64,000 nt of DNA. Source: Sporocytophaga myxococcoides DSM 11118. GTDB lineage: Bacteria; Bacteroidota; Bacteroidia; Cytophagales; Cytophagaceae. The notes below the pieces were generated by a model that saw nothing but the letters and a program-made list of their open reading frames with translations, did no database searches and had not been told where the DNA came from. How positions within the stretch are numbered: the stretch's first letter is position 1; every line of letters begins with the position of its first letter. Location: NCBI RefSeq assembly GCF_000426725.1, contig NZ_KE384561.1, positions 227,092-291,091 on the forward strand. Direction: 5' to 3'. This document shows, one piece after another, positions 37,445 through 46,609 of this stretch. The position numbers were made by a program, and so were the translations under genes.

Positions 37445-38506
37445 TTACACGATTGCAGCCGCTGTAGCACTTTCTTTTTGCAACCAAGGAACTATTCCTC
37501 CATAGGAGTAATTACTACCCTGATATTTTTGACGTTCAATGATTAAGTTTTCCAGCGACTTGCCATCATTTCCTGTATTACCCATAAAATCAATCACTAT
37601 AATACCCAATGCTAAACCCCACTGAGTAATATTATATGCTGGCAAAAACTTCTGTAGCCTGCTATTCATACCTCCTGCATTTGGGCCAGGTCCATTATCA
37701 TTAGCATAACTTGCAAAATTTAAGGTAATGAGTTTGGGGGCATTATCCTTTGCTGACTTGATATATTTTTCGACCTCATCCCCTTTCTGACCTCCGTGCC
37801 AAGCAGTCCAGCCATTTTGTGTGCTAAAAATGGAGTTTGACGATTCCCCATTAATATTGAAACCATTCCATTCCAAACCTCCACCACTTACACCCTCTGG
37901 CCAATCCTTGTCACTACCTTTACTCCAGCCTTTGTTGGCCTTAGAATCATATGAACGAACCAACACGATACGCTTCCTGCATTCATCCAAAGTTGGTATA
38001 CTGTTTTTAGTGTACCAATAGTTTTTATACGCACTCGTGAGTTCTAAAAATTTCTTTCTGAACTCATTTCCATCACCATCATACTCCATCTGTACATTCA
38101 TGATGATACATTCAGAAGGATTTTCATTTAAAAAAGCAATGCATTGTGCCTGCACTTCTTCAAAGAAGATGTTTTGAAATACACTACCATGGTGAATGGG
38201 AAAATAAATTCCTTGTGACCTGCCAGATTCAGCATCTGCCTTGTATCGACAGCGAATATCCAAAAACCTGATTCCTCTGTTAAGCTGCTGAATGATCGAG
38301 AACCATTGACATTGTGACCTTATAGTCTCATGTCTTGCGCATGAATCATGTGTTCCAGGGATACTTATTTCTGAAATTTTTGCAGAACCATTAATTGCCG
38401 ACATCCAGTTTGTCGACCATGTTGTTGTTATATGTGTCATATAATTGACAGGTTTAAGTGAGAAAAATAGAATGAAAATGGAAACCCATATTTCTGAGAC
38501 ATTCAT
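37445..38506 (-). CDS. Phosphatidylinositol-specific phospholipase C domain protein
   Basis: The 353-residue protein is a bacterial PI-PLC: SIPGTHDSC carries the first catalytic His (H53) with D54, FLDIRCRY supplies the binding Arg (R85), and IHHGSVF the second catalytic His (H106 or H105). The fold is a TIM barrel that cleaves phosphatidylinositol or GPI-type lipids. The N-terminus (MNVSEIWVSIFILFFSLKPV) is hydrophobic and could be a signal peptide, though it lacks positive charge; an alternative ATG at 38440 (MTHITTTW) would give a non-exported form. It lies 41 bp after a small unknown gene, probably in one operon. The target may be eukaryotic membranes, which is an inference. Confidence 0.85.
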   Translation of the reverse strand: MNVSEIWVSIFILFFSLKPVNYMTHITTTWSTNWMSAINGSAKISEISIPGTHDSCARHETIRSQCQWFSIIQQLNRGIRFLDIRCRYKADAESGRSQGIYFPIHHGSVFQNIFFEEVQAQCIAFLNENPSECIIMNVQMEYDGDGNEFRKKFLELTSAYKNYWYTKNSIPTLDECRKRIVLVRSYDSKANKGWSKGSDKDWPEGVSGGGLEWNGFNINGESSNSIFSTQNGWTAWHGGQKGDEVEKYIKSAKDNAPKLITLNFASYANDNGPGPNAGGMNSRLQKFLPAYNITQWGLALGIIVIDFMGNTGNDGKSLENLIIERQKYQGSNYSYGGIVPWLQKESATAAAIV

Positions 38507-38547
38507 TTACATCAATATGGGCTGTTCCAAGGGTCAAAATGACTTGA

Positions 38548-39015
38548 TTATTCCAGAATACATTTTATAATTGTTCCATTATCATTTCCATTTGTCCAAT
38601 ATACCCAGCTACCTGTGCCATTTGGTGCATATAATTTCTGGTTTGTTCCCGCAAGGGATATCGTATGATCAGCTTCGTTATAAACAACTTCAGAAACATA
38701 CCCCCCCCCTGCTAGTCCCCAACCAGCAGAACTGTTGCTACCAGTACCTAAAAATCTATCAAATGGAGCTGTTGCCTTTTCCAGGTAACGTCTTGAATTA
38801 TCGAAGCACCATTTGCAAGAAGCAATCTTGCCAGAGTTCGCATCCTTTTCTATGTAGACAAAATTGTCCCATGAACATGCTAAATAGCCGATCTTTTCAG
38901 AACCAATATAACATGCAACACGATGGTATCCTGAAGGGACAGTTAGTGAATTTACTTTATTTTCCTGTAGAGCCGAATTAGACATAGATTTATATTTAAA
39001 ATTATCCCTACTCAT
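38548..39015 (-). CDS. Unrecognised protein, co-transcribed with PI-PLC, contains a G9 tract
   Basis: I start at ATG 39015 (155 residues, MSRDNFKYKS); a TTG at 39054 would add 13 residues. I do not recognise the family. After a polar start the sequence is beta-rich with many aromatic and Gly/Asn residues (GYHRVACYIG, YLACSWDNFVYIEKD, GSWVYWTNGNDNG) and four cysteines (CYIG, ACSW, CKWC-type pair, CILE). This suggests a small lectin-like or secreted beta fold, but no signal peptide is visible. The codons for GLAGGGYVS contain nine consecutive G on the coding strand (38701-38709). It precedes the PI-PLC gene by 41 bp, so a shared function is plausible. Confidence 0.6.
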   Translation of the reverse strand: MSRDNFKYKSMSNSALQENKVNSLTVPSGYHRVACYIGSEKIGYLACSWDNFVYIEKDANSGKIASCKWCFDNSRRYLEKATAPFDRFLGTGSNSSAGWGLAGGGYVSEVVYNEADHTISLAGTNQKLYAPNGTGSWVYWTNGNDNGTIIKCILE

Positions 39016-39372
39016 AAGGCTTTTCGGTTTCCGCCCTTGCCGGTGACTGGGCAAGTCAGTTCGTTGATTAAAGTGGGTTCTGCTCCACTAAAGCGTCTTG
39101 ATCAAAAGCTTAATACAAATATGGAGTAAGGGTATTGAAATAAATATTTCACGATATTTCACGACTTTGGAATGAAGGCAAAATCATAAATTGACTAGAG
39201 GTTATTTTAATCTGATGAATTAAGGAGTAGTTTCTAAAAATAATTGGAAAAGCTAAATCACAATTAAATAGTCTGCGACCATGCTTTATATCAAGACTAT
39301 CTGCTAATAAGAAGAATTTTGGATTTGATTATATGTGTAGTATGTAAAATTCCTTTAGTATAAAATTTTTCA
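39016..39372. other. Intergenic region between RiPP cluster and phospholipase pair
   Basis: This 357-bp region holds a tandem 10-bp repeat ATATTTCACG (39144-39153 and 39154-39163) and a weak 6-bp hairpin at 39036-39055. I see no terminator clearly ending the YcaO gene, so read-through into the downstream pair is possible. Confidence 0.5.
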
Positions 39373-41469
39373 TCATTTTTCAATATGATTTTCTATTGTC
39401 ACTTCTTGCTTAAAAGACTGTATGGTCAGCCACATAGGATTTAATTGTTCATAGGCTGTACATTGGTTTCTTAGCCCTAGCTTCACTGGTACTTCATAAA
39501 GTCTTCCTGCTGCAAACCTTGGCCGAAAAGCCCTAAGACCAGGACATACCACTTTTACAACAGGAAGTCCTATGTCAGGTCGAGTGCTATTAAGCACTAT
39601 GGTATCTATATCCAATAGAGCCAGATGGTCGACAATATTTTGTATTAAGTTTCCCAAGCCCCTTGAAGCATTAACATCTGATAGAATTGGAAATCTTTTA
39701 CCGTATTGACTGGGGCATAAATAGTCCGTATCCTCATATCCTTTGGGAGGTTTCACTGGTTGCATGAGTTCCTTTACCTGGATCAATTCTGTCAGAGCCC
39801 TATTGAAGGCCAAGCACGGATCGGTATGGCAGCCATAGCCTGTCAGGTAACTCCCCTTCATCTCTCCCACAGCTGCTATTACAAGTACGCCAGTATCTAT
39901 GGTCAAGTCCAAAAAGGTTATCTTCCAACCTTGGTCTTGAAGTGCCTTTAGTGCCTTGGTAAACCAAACATCCAATGTCATGATGGAAACATCTGCAGAA
40001 GGTCTTGATAGCTTGTTAAACCACCAGATGGACACTGCGTCACGTTCTATAAGTTCTAAAAGACCTTGAAGAATCGCCTCCTCCATATTGTTGCCTGCAG
40101 AAAGTCCATTAGATTCAAAAACAGCTACTCGCTCTTGCTCAAGCTTGTCATGTCCGTAAAGTACTGCATCCATCGGCAAAAACCTGCGTTCCTGATCACG
40201 TAAAGACCAGGCAGGCAGCCAGGCTATGGCTTCCTGATCAGATATCTCTTTTGGTACTGGCCCCAAAGCATGAGTGGCATTAGGATATTCTGACTGATGT
40301 GGGTGAAAATATTGAAAAGACTGTGGGAGTAAGGCAGTTTTCCCCATTTCATGAGCTGTGCCATATATAACAGGTTCATCTCCATAATAGCGTAAACTAG
40401 CACGTTCTATTGCTTCACATAGTGCACTGACTTGGGATGCGATGGGAGTAATACCCTTACCATAAGCTTCCGTCTGAAATTCAGAGCTATGAGGCCGTTC
40501 CTTCATTGGAACAACAGGATATCGTGCTGAATAGACAAATATCCCTTCATTGTCAAGTTTGCAAACAGTATCCATTTGATGAATGGTACCCAAGACAGGA
40601 TCTATAAGGTGTTTGAATCGATCCCAGGTAACTTCTGGTTTAGTAGTTCTATAGCCATAGGCATAATTAAACACACTGGAATCGTTTTTTAACTGAATAG
40701 GGCTCTCCATCAACTTAGTCATTAAAAGTGGATCTCCACAATGATGACAGTTGGGTCGGCGGGTGATTTGATGTAAAGACCTCTTTCCGTTTTCATCCAC
40801 AAATACCATCTGTTGAGCTAGCTGTAATGGATCTTTTGCAATTTCCCCAAGAACATTTTGGATGCCTTCAATTAATGAATCTGACACATAGAAAGAAATG
40901 AGTGGATCAACACTATGACGTTTCAACCAAATTTGAAAACTATTATTTTGATTGATTTTAAAAAGCAGACATTCCACACACACAGCATTCTGATCCTTCA
41001 ATACAGGACCTATCAAAGCCCCATTTATATGTGTTACGATGGGTAAAATAGGTTCAGATAAACCTGAATCCAATTTGCTTTTAACTTGTTCCCATGTGCC
41101 AGCAAAAAATAACTGAGGTAATTGTTGCACTCGATATTGTCTAGGCCACTGTAATGCCTCGGACAGTAATGATCTCTCCGTATATTTTAAAGTCTTAAAC
41201 TTGTCTTCAGTAACAATCAGTTTATTATTTTCAAGTGTTTTTAGCGCATATACAATGTAAGGAGAAGGAAACCGTTGGATGTATTTTTCTATCAATTCCA
41301 AGGTAGAGAAAGGCCTCCAGCTCAACTCTTTCAAGATTGATGCATTGATCCCCTCAAAAGTCTTCATTAAATTATTTTGATTTCTTAAACATACCGAGTT
41401 TTCATTTAATATGATTAAATGAAAATTCGGGCAGAGATGGAATGTTTCATTGAGATTATAATTTCCCAC
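39373..41469 (-). CDS. TOMM cyclodehydratase: E1-like leader-binding domain fused to YcaO
   Basis: The 698-residue protein matches the fused cyclodehydratases of thiazole/oxazole-modified RiPP pathways. The first about 90 residues resemble the peptide-clamp/winged-helix start of these proteins. Residues about 95-260 are the E1/ocin-ThiF-like scaffold with zinc pairs CVEC (near 164) and CHHC (near 243). Residues about 290-698 are the YcaO domain with ATP-site motifs SALCEAIERASLRY and GNNMEEAILQGLLELIERD. YcaO uses ATP to cyclise Cys/Ser/Thr to azolines. The C-terminus lacks the PxPxP tail of many azoline-forming YcaOs, ending IENHIEK. The start is GTG at 41469, overlapping the upstream stop (TAGTG), so translation is coupled. 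Confidence 0.88.
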   Translation of the reverse strand: MGNYNLNETFHLCPNFHLIILNENSVCLRNQNNLMKTFEGINASILKELSWRPFSTLELIEKYIQRFPSPYIVYALKTLENNKLIVTEDKFKTLKYTERSLLSEALQWPRQYRVQQLPQLFFAGTWEQVKSKLDSGLSEPILPIVTHINGALIGPVLKDQNAVCVECLLFKINQNNSFQIWLKRHSVDPLISFYVSDSLIEGIQNVLGEIAKDPLQLAQQMVFVDENGKRSLHQITRRPNCHHCGDPLLMTKLMESPIQLKNDSSVFNYAYGYRTTKPEVTWDRFKHLIDPVLGTIHQMDTVCKLDNEGIFVYSARYPVVPMKERPHSSEFQTEAYGKGITPIASQVSALCEAIERASLRYYGDEPVIYGTAHEMGKTALLPQSFQYFHPHQSEYPNATHALGPVPKEISDQEAIAWLPAWSLRDQERRFLPMDAVLYGHDKLEQERVAVFESNGLSAGNNMEEAILQGLLELIERDAVSIWWFNKLSRPSADVSIMTLDVWFTKALKALQDQGWKITFLDLTIDTGVLVIAAVGEMKGSYLTGYGCHTDPCLAFNRALTELIQVKELMQPVKPPKGYEDTDYLCPSQYGKRFPILSDVNASRGLGNLIQNIVDHLALLDIDTIVLNSTRPDIGLPVVKVVCPGLRAFRPRFAAGRLYEVPVKLGLRNQCTAYEQLNPMWLTIQSFKQEVTIENHIEK

Positions 41470-42221
41470 TACTGTTTTGGAGACATAGGTTGAAGAGCTA
41501 CAGTACCGGGCAATCTCATTTTACGATCACGTGGGATTGTTTCATTTGATGGAGGTATGTTAGCCGTCATCACTTTTTGTACAAGACAATGTTTATATTG
41601 AAAACTACTATTTTCTTTTTGAATGAAATTGCCTAAGTCAAACTTTAATGACGTTTCTCTCAGTTCTGAAAAAGTTATGATGTTACCGGTACATTTTGTA
41701 TCCAGGTCTATCGCTAAGGATATTTGTGTAAAGTGTTTAGCAATTTTTGTAGACCATATATTTTGGGATCCTTGTATTACTTTCCAGTTTTCCATTTTAA
41801 TCTTATCGTCCGGATCTGACGTCCAAATATCATAAGTATGGGCCCATCCTATGTTTTGAGTCAAATCGTAAGTCAAGGAGTCTTCTAATATCTCCAGGAA
41901 TTGATCTGATTTTAAAACAAGGTTATTTCTATGGGCAATACTTTTAAACTTATTTGGATAGCACGCATTGATATACTTTACATAAGCATCTCGATCAATA
42001 ATTTCGCCAGGTTTCTCTTCTTTTACAAGTTTCCCTTTGATATCCTTATGTTGCAGACTATAAAAATCATTATTTTCAACAAATGCCCAATGCTCTATGT
42101 ATGAATTAGAAATTTCTTTATTATGGAAATTTTGATAAACACAGAGCAATGCTACAAGATTGTTATTAAGGTCACTTAATTCGATAATCTGATTAGCTAT
42201 TATTTTTTTATGTTGATTCAT
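41469..42221 (-). CDS. Unrecognised 250-residue protein in TOMM cluster
   Basis: I recognise no family. The sequence is soluble with no signal peptide or membrane segment, and mixed alpha/beta in look (IIANQIIELSDLNNNLVALL, YIEHWAFVENNDFYSL, DIWTSDPDDKIKMENW). The last 40 residues are Pro/Arg-rich and low in structure (TANIPPSNETIPRDRKMRLP). I see no nitroreductase-type flavin motif that would mark a dehydrogenase, no protease motif and no ABC motif. It lies between the precursor gene (36 bp upstream) and the cyclodehydratase, whose GTG overlaps its TAG. A dedicated function in making or recognising the modified peptide is inferred from location. Confidence 0.75.
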   Translation of the reverse strand: MNQHKKIIANQIIELSDLNNNLVALLCVYQNFHNKEISNSYIEHWAFVENNDFYSLQHKDIKGKLVKEEKPGEIIDRDAYVKYINACYPNKFKSIAHRNNLVLKSDQFLEILEDSLTYDLTQNIGWAHTYDIWTSDPDDKIKMENWKVIQGSQNIWSTKIAKHFTQISLAIDLDTKCTGNIITFSELRETSLKFDLGNFIQKENSSFQYKHCLVQKVMTANIPPSNETIPRDRKMRLPGTVALQPMSPKQ

Positions 42222-42257
42222 ATAGAAAAATTATAGTATTTGAGGTTATTGATCATT

Positions 42258-42620
42258 TTACAAACAGGCACACATGCATTGTACTTGACAAGGCACATCA
42301 TCTGAAGTTTTATTAGAAAGAGTAAATTTATCCGCAAAATCTTCAAGATCATTTGGTATATACAATGACAATTTATATGTCGTTTGTAAGTAAGGATTAT
42401 CAAAAGCGCTAAAATCTACATCAGCATAATTATAACTGCCTCCAGAATTTCTTTCCTCAAATTCAATGGTAATATGATTTGGCCATTGATATTGATATCG
42501 GCCCCGCAAAGCTTCTTTAGGGTCAGTGACGAGATCTTTTCTAAATTGTTCGTTGCCCCACGCATCTGCCATTGCATGCGACAACACTAACATCCATTTC
42601 TGTGAATCTTTTAATTTCAT
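42258..42620 (-). CDS. TOMM/NHLP-type RiPP precursor peptide
   Basis: The 120-residue protein has the layout of a nitrile-hydratase-like leader peptide precursor of the BMA_0021-type TOMM family. An N-terminal helix resembling nitrile hydratase alpha (DSQKWMLVLSHAMADAWGNE, QFRKDLVTDPKEAL at about 25-38) is followed by a long acidic, aromatic middle (about 45-100). The C-terminus is DDVPCQVQCMCACL. Cys111, Cys115, Cys117 and Cys119 are the only cysteines in the protein and sit within the last ten residues, as expected for a core to be cyclised to thiazol(in)es. No GG cleavage motif is present; GG at 60-61 is too far upstream to be obvious. It lies between the kinase and cyclodehydratase genes. 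Confidence 0.85.
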   Translation of the reverse strand: MKLKDSQKWMLVLSHAMADAWGNEQFRKDLVTDPKEALRGRYQYQWPNHITIEFEERNSGGSYNYADVDFSAFDNPYLQTTYKLSLYIPNDLEDFADKFTLSNKTSDDVPCQVQCMCACL

Positions 42621-42662
42621 TTTATTTAAATTTATATTAAATAGTTATAAAGTATTAAAAAA

Positions 42663-45600
42663 TTAAAATGTCATTGCAAGACTTTCTGCTTTTTCAAGGA
42701 TCCATTTAGCTCCTTGCTGGGTAGCGATAGACTGACAATTCTGAAAATGATTTTTGACTAGGTCCGTCTCTGAACTTTCAAGATGTATGTTAGCCAAAAG
42801 TCTATGAATTTCGGAAGCATACAACGGACCATCGCTTTTCCCAATTAAGGATAAGGCAAGATGTAATCGTTTATGTGCATCTATGTACATTCCCGACTCC
42901 AATTCTATACATGCTATGATGGTATACCAAAAACTACGCATCGAAAGAATACCCATAGCTTCCTCTGCGATCATTGCTTTTTGGGCGCTTTCCAGGTCCT
43001 TCGATGCCCAGGCATTTAAGATGAGACCATAGTTGCCAAATATGTGTGAGCTATGATGATGATTAAGATCCATCAACGCCTTGCTGTATTCCTTAACCTT
43101 ATCTTTATTACCCAAATAGAAATAGGTACAGCTGAGTCCCAAATACGTTGAAGCCGTGCTATGGAGATGATTGAGCTGATGCGCTTTTTTAAGTAGATTA
43201 TTTTCCAAGAGAGCAATTTCAGCATGGTTTCCCAAAAAGGTGTAAATATTTGCTAGTAATCCTTTGGCTATGATCTCTTGATCTATGCCAAACTCATAAG
43301 CCAATGTGTTATGAACAAGTGGATCAAAATGATCAAGGGCATATTTAACCGCTGTTGCAGCTTCAATAAATTGACCATTATTCATGAGTTGATATCCTAA
43401 GAGTGTATAAGCTACCAATATCCATTTGTTATTTTTATTTTTATCTGCTTTTTCTGCAAGGACTTTAGAAATTTCCATGGCTGCTTTTGCATTGGCACGA
43501 AGGGTATAATAGTTGCTATACAAAAACATACTAGGAAAGAGTTGCTCCTGATCGTCAAGGTTCACAAACAAAGTTGAAATAGCATCTAATTGCTTACCTA
43601 CTTCCTCCGATCCGTAACTCTCAGTAGCTACAAGATTGGTAATAAGAATCTGCCTTAGATTAAATTCCCTTTGAAAACGTTCTTGACTTTCGGGTAATTC
43701 CAAAAGCCAATGAATAGCCTTTTTACAAACTTCCACTGTTTCTAAGCTGTCAGACTTCCTTACCAGAACTTCTGCTGTTTTATGCATCCAAACCACACCT
43801 TGAGATACCTTTCCCGATTCATATAAATGATGTGACAATCTTTCAGCTTCATTTGCTGTATATCTAGCTTCTTTTAACTGAATATTGTATGTTAGAACTT
43901 CAGCAATATGTTCATGATTTTGTATTCTTTTAGCATTAGCCTGGCTTTCATAAGCGGCTTCCCTGAACAAAGAATGTCTGAATATGTATTGATCTCCATG
44001 GGTTGTCTGTATCTTGTACATTAAATCAGCATCGATCATCTTATTCAAATGTGACAGAAGAGTGGTTTCATCCTTGATGCCCGCATTTGCTAAAAGTGAA
44101 TAGTCTACTTCCTTACCAACTGTTGCTGCTAATTGGGCGGTTTCTTTAGCATGACCCAATTGATCTAACCTGGCATTTAGTAATCCTTTGAGCGTAAAAG
44201 GTACCGTTTCTGAATTGAAATGTTCTTTAAGATGGTAGATCTCATTTTTACAGACTATCTGTTCTTTTGCCATTAACATGGCTGTTAGTTCTTCGATAAA
44301 GATTGGTATGCCATCAGTCTTGTCTAAAATGTACTTCAATGCATTCTCTGAAATTTCTTTGAATTCGACAATTTCTTTTACTAATAATGCACCTGATTGA
44401 AGATCCAGAGGAGCTAGTCGTATTGAATTAAAACCTAACTTGTCAAAACTCCATGAATCATTAGGTCTGGAAGTACATAGTATCATATGCCTTTGAGATA
44501 CAGACTGAGACTGATACTCTTTTAAGAAATTTATGGTACTTGGATCGGCCCAATGAATATCTTCGAAAACAAACAAATAATTTTGTCTGCTGACTAAAAA
44601 AAGAAAACACTTGGTTAGAGTATCTGACAAAAGTGTCTTTTGTTCCAATGGGTTAAAAGGAGAGCTCTCCTGAAGTGTCTCCAAATCAATACCCAACCAG
44701 GAAGCCAATACTGGTATTGCAGTCTCTAAATTACAAGAAGCATCTGTCAATATCTGGGTCAATAGTTTCTGGCTGTCTGAAGGATTTGATCCCTGTCTGA
44801 TTCCAATGGCTTTTTTGAAGGTTTCAAGAATGGGGAAAAATGAATTATTAGAATGTTCCTGCAAGCATCTTGATTCAATAATACTGCAGTCTTCATTTCT
44901 AAGCTTCTTTTTGAATTCGAAAACTAACTTAGACTTGCCAACTCCTGCTTCGCCCTCTATCAAATACATCTGGCATTGATCAGTATTTGCTGTTGCCTCC
45001 CACAAGTTGAATATCCTTCCAAGTTCCTCATCCCTACCATACATTTTTCTGTCTGCACTTGTGGACCGTAATTGAGAAAAGGCTTCCAAGGGAAGTTCTC
45101 CAACCAGATAACTTGCCTGACTCGGCATTTTAGCATATTGAGAATTAATGTTAATAGGACTTTCAAATTCAATAAAAGGCTCCAGAAGTTGACGAGTCTG
45201 TGCACTCACCAATATTTTCCGGTCTTGAGAATATTGTAAAAGATCCAAAGCAAGGTTGGCTGTATGTCCGTCAGTGTTGAGACCGGACTTGGTAAAAATG
45301 TTGCCAGAATGCAGCGAAAGCTTAATATCAAGATTCAATCCATATATTTTATTTAAAGCCTGGCTCCTCTTCTTTACTTGGGTTAGGATTTCCAAAGCTG
45401 TTCTGCCTGCAAGCCTTGCGTCCTGATCACTTGTTTGAGGATAACCAAAGTAAATAAGTCTATAGTCAGCTAATCCGTTTGTCTGATAACCATCAAATCT
45501 TAAAGCAGTATCTATACATGATTGCAATTGATCTTGCCGTATAGTCTCTATGGTTTCCTCATCAAGATGACATTCCTCTGTAGCGGTTAAAGAGAGCTTG

Positions 45601-46586
45601 AAGCCAAGTATCGTGATCAGTTTTTTGTTTTTTTCAATATCCTTCCATGAAAGTTCATTTTCCAAAGTATGGTCAAGTTCTGGAGCAGAATTATTGAGAT
45701 TATTTTTAGTCAATTGAAGGGTACTTACATCCAGTTTGCTCATTTCCTGAAAGAGCACTAAGGTCTCAGCGAAGCGGGTTAAAGGATTTTTATCCAAAAC
45801 TCTTTCCAATAATTTTCCAAGTGAATGCTCTTTGATATTAAAAGGAATCGGTACTTTGGAAGTATTCAGTTGCTCATGGTAAATTTCAGAGATGCTTCCT
45901 CCCTGAATAGCTGCATTGCCTGAAAGGCATTCTAAGACTATGAGACCCCAGGCATATAAATCTGATTTTACAGATGCAGACTCTCCTCTTAATTGTTCTG
46001 GAGCGCTGTATAGCGGAGTTCCAAATGTGACCAGCGCATCCTGGGAAGATGTTCTGTTCATATCTTGTGTGAGGTTGCCAACTCCAAAATCCAATACCTT
46101 GACAAAAGCTTTCGCTCCTGTTTGGGATACCATAATATTTTGAGGCTTTAAATCCCCATGTATGATACCCTTGGCATGCGTGCAGGCCAGCGCATCCAAT
46201 ACCTGATTCAGGAGCTCTTTTGTCTCCAAAGCAGTCAGACCTCTCTTTTGAAGGATCAATTCTTTTAAAGTAATCCCTTCCAAATATTCAAATACTACAA
46301 AGGGCAGCCCCGTAGGTGTATAGCCTTTGTCTAAAAGCTTTACTATATAAGGATGATTGATTTCCTTGTAAATGTCAATTTCCCTTTCTAGTCTGGTAGT
46401 TTTTATTTTATAAAGGGAATCGCCTTTCGAGGTATCTATGTTGAAAAATTTAATAGCAACAGCCTGCCCTGTGCTCTTTTGGATAGCCTTATAAACCGTA
46501 CCAAAACTACCTCTTCCAATAGTTTCCTGTATGGTATAATGGATTAATTCATGAAGAGCATGCTCTTCTGAGTTAAAAGTGTTCAT
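42663..46586 (-). CDS. TOMM-system kinase/cyclase-like fusion protein (Ser/Thr kinase - degenerate cyclase - AAA - TPR)
   Basis: The 1307-residue protein begins with a Hanks-type kinase (about 15-285): G-loop GRGSFGTVYKA, K46, HGDLKPQN (D145), DFG at 166-168, APE near 195. The catalytic loop reads HGD, not HRD. Residues about 320-505 resemble a class III cyclase (HLDEETIETIRQDQLQSCID, LADYRLIYFGYPQ), but the first metal-Asp motif is replaced by ILGFKLSL, so cyclase activity is unlikely. Residues about 515-800 are an AAA/STAND ATPase with Walker A GEAGVGKS (545-552) and Walker B FVFEDIHWADPS. The rest is TPR-like helices. This matches the described TOMM kinase/cyclase family found beside NHLP-type precursors and cyclodehydratases. 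It probably senses a signal and controls the cluster. Confidence 0.88.
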   Translation of the reverse strand: MNTFNSEEHALHELIHYTIQETIGRGSFGTVYKAIQKSTGQAVAIKFFNIDTSKGDSLYKIKTTRLEREIDIYKEINHPYIVKLLDKGYTPTGLPFVVFEYLEGITLKELILQKRGLTALETKELLNQVLDALACTHAKGIIHGDLKPQNIMVSQTGAKAFVKVLDFGVGNLTQDMNRTSSQDALVTFGTPLYSAPEQLRGESASVKSDLYAWGLIVLECLSGNAAIQGGSISEIYHEQLNTSKVPIPFNIKEHSLGKLLERVLDKNPLTRFAETLVLFQEMSKLDVSTLQLTKNNLNNSAPELDHTLENELSWKDIEKNKKLITILGFKLSLTATEECHLDEETIETIRQDQLQSCIDTALRFDGYQTNGLADYRLIYFGYPQTSDQDARLAGRTALEILTQVKKRSQALNKIYGLNLDIKLSLHSGNIFTKSGLNTDGHTANLALDLLQYSQDRKILVSAQTRQLLEPFIEFESPININSQYAKMPSQASYLVGELPLEAFSQLRSTSADRKMYGRDEELGRIFNLWEATANTDQCQMYLIEGEAGVGKSKLVFEFKKKLRNEDCSIIESRCLQEHSNNSFFPILETFKKAIGIRQGSNPSDSQKLLTQILTDASCNLETAIPVLASWLGIDLETLQESSPFNPLEQKTLLSDTLTKCFLFLVSRQNYLFVFEDIHWADPSTINFLKEYQSQSVSQRHMILCTSRPNDSWSFDKLGFNSIRLAPLDLQSGALLVKEIVEFKEISENALKYILDKTDGIPIFIEELTAMLMAKEQIVCKNEIYHLKEHFNSETVPFTLKGLLNARLDQLGHAKETAQLAATVGKEVDYSLLANAGIKDETTLLSHLNKMIDADLMYKIQTTHGDQYIFRHSLFREAAYESQANAKRIQNHEHIAEVLTYNIQLKEARYTANEAERLSHHLYESGKVSQGVVWMHKTAEVLVRKSDSLETVEVCKKAIHWLLELPESQERFQREFNLRQILITNLVATESYGSEEVGKQLDAISTLFVNLDDQEQLFPSMFLYSNYYTLRANAKAAMEISKVLAEKADKNKNNKWILVAYTLLGYQLMNNGQFIEAATAVKYALDHFDPLVHNTLAYEFGIDQEIIAKGLLANIYTFLGNHAEIALLENNLLKKAHQLNHLHSTASTYLGLSCTYFYLGNKDKVKEYSKALMDLNHHHSSHIFGNYGLILNAWASKDLESAQKAMIAEEAMGILSMRSFWYTIIACIELESGMYIDAHKRLHLALSLIGKSDGPLYASEIHRLLANIHLESSETDLVKNHFQNCQSIATQQGAKWILEKAESLAMTF

Positions 46587-46609
46587 AGGAAATGAAAAAT
46601 TATATCTGG

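Noticed and set aside
38571..38981. 136-codon plus-strand frame
   Set aside because: It is antisense to the 155-residue unknown gene. The minus strand fits better because its frame is followed closely by PI-PLC.
42218..42403. 61-codon frame overlapping the precursor end, ending near the unknown gene
   Set aside because: It overlaps the precursor in another frame and has no leader-like features; the precursor frame ends in the Cys core.
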